A stretch of DNA of 46,251 nt, taken from positions 1-46,251 of the forward strand of contig MWEG01000006.1 in assembly GCA_002070945.1 (NCBI GenBank), in the 5' to 3' direction. The notes under the pieces are model-generated. The model was not told the DNA's origin and ran no database searches. It saw only the letters and a list, made by a program, of their open reading frames with translations. Source of the DNA: Lentisphaerae bacterium ADurb.Bin082 (GTDB lineage: Bacteria; Verrucomicrobiota; Lentisphaeria; Oligosphaerales; Oligosphaeraceae). Positions 46,206 to 46,251 of this stretch are shown here, piece after piece. A program made the position numbers and the translations under genes. Positions within the stretch are counted from its first letter, which is position 1, and each line of letters starts with the position of its first letter.

Positions 46206-46251
46206 TTGTAGTTTCCGACCGAAACCATGACATTTCCAATGACGTTCATCC

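Larger units (their letters stand above)
45549..46251. other. Repeat-rich terminal spacer
   Basis: About 700 bases at the right edge without a confident gene. It holds an AT-rich block (45585-45870), the GGGTAGTCC element (45873-45888), GCCCCGTTGGG plus GCCGC-TTC-GCGGC (45966-45998), TGGAC repeats (46000-46014), CTCGCCCCT, a hairpin GTCGCT-ACAGAT-AGCGAC (46079-46096), an AT-rich stretch and motif copy C. An ATG at 46228 could open a gene that leaves the window, but no ribosome site is visible. Confidence 0.6.

Overview
The window looks like a piece of chromosome from a GC-rich, didermal bacterium of the PVC group. Lentisphaerota (Victivallales or Oligosphaerales type) or Kiritimatiellota is the most likely placement. 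This is inference from gene content, not proof: a giant secreted protein of LamG and TSP3-type repeats, a neutral-ceramidase-like protein, an M55 aminopeptidase, a secreted glycosidase-like protein with an N-terminal binding module, and intergenic spacers full of small hairpin and short tandem repeats. No rRNA, tRNA, CRISPR array or complete insertion sequence was recognised.

Region 1 (1-30550) is one reading frame that enters from the left edge and encodes at least 10182 residues. It is built from about 18 complete LamG-like jelly rolls (plus the tail of another) separated by dozens of acidic DxDxDGxxD calcium-binding repeats. An intact subtilisin-like protease lies near the middle, three copies of a larger jelly-roll module recur about every 8 kb, and the C-terminal tail holds Ig-like, PPC-like and duplicated GWN domains. 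It is probably a secreted or surface, calcium-stiffened, carbohydrate- or protein-binding fibre. The gene ends at a strong intrinsic terminator followed by a hairpin-repeat array.

Region 2 (30906-36542) holds an unusual EF-G paralogue (+), then convergently an MFS transporter and an oversized family-5 solute-binding protein (both -). Region 3 (36708-41521) is a divergent pair of transcription units. Leftward is a P1/DmpA-like peptidase with foreign-looking codon usage. Rightward is a probable operon of M55 D-aminopeptidase, ceramidase-like hydrolase, metallophosphoesterase and a small membrane-anchored coiled-coil protein. Peptide uptake and hydrolysis (solute-binding protein, P1, M55) is the common theme, although no ABC permease or ATPase is present here.

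Region 4 (42048-46251) holds a secreted glycosidase-like protein, a convergent helix-turn-helix regulator, and about 700 bases of repeat-rich and partly AT-rich spacer.

The spacers share several dispersed elements. The clearest is an 18-base motif, TGTGCRRRRWYYTGTGAY, found four times with identical internal spacing. Also present are inverted repeats with TTTA/TAAA or TCC/TTC loops, and 9-base TGGAC repeats. These families are the least explained feature of the window apart from the giant gene.
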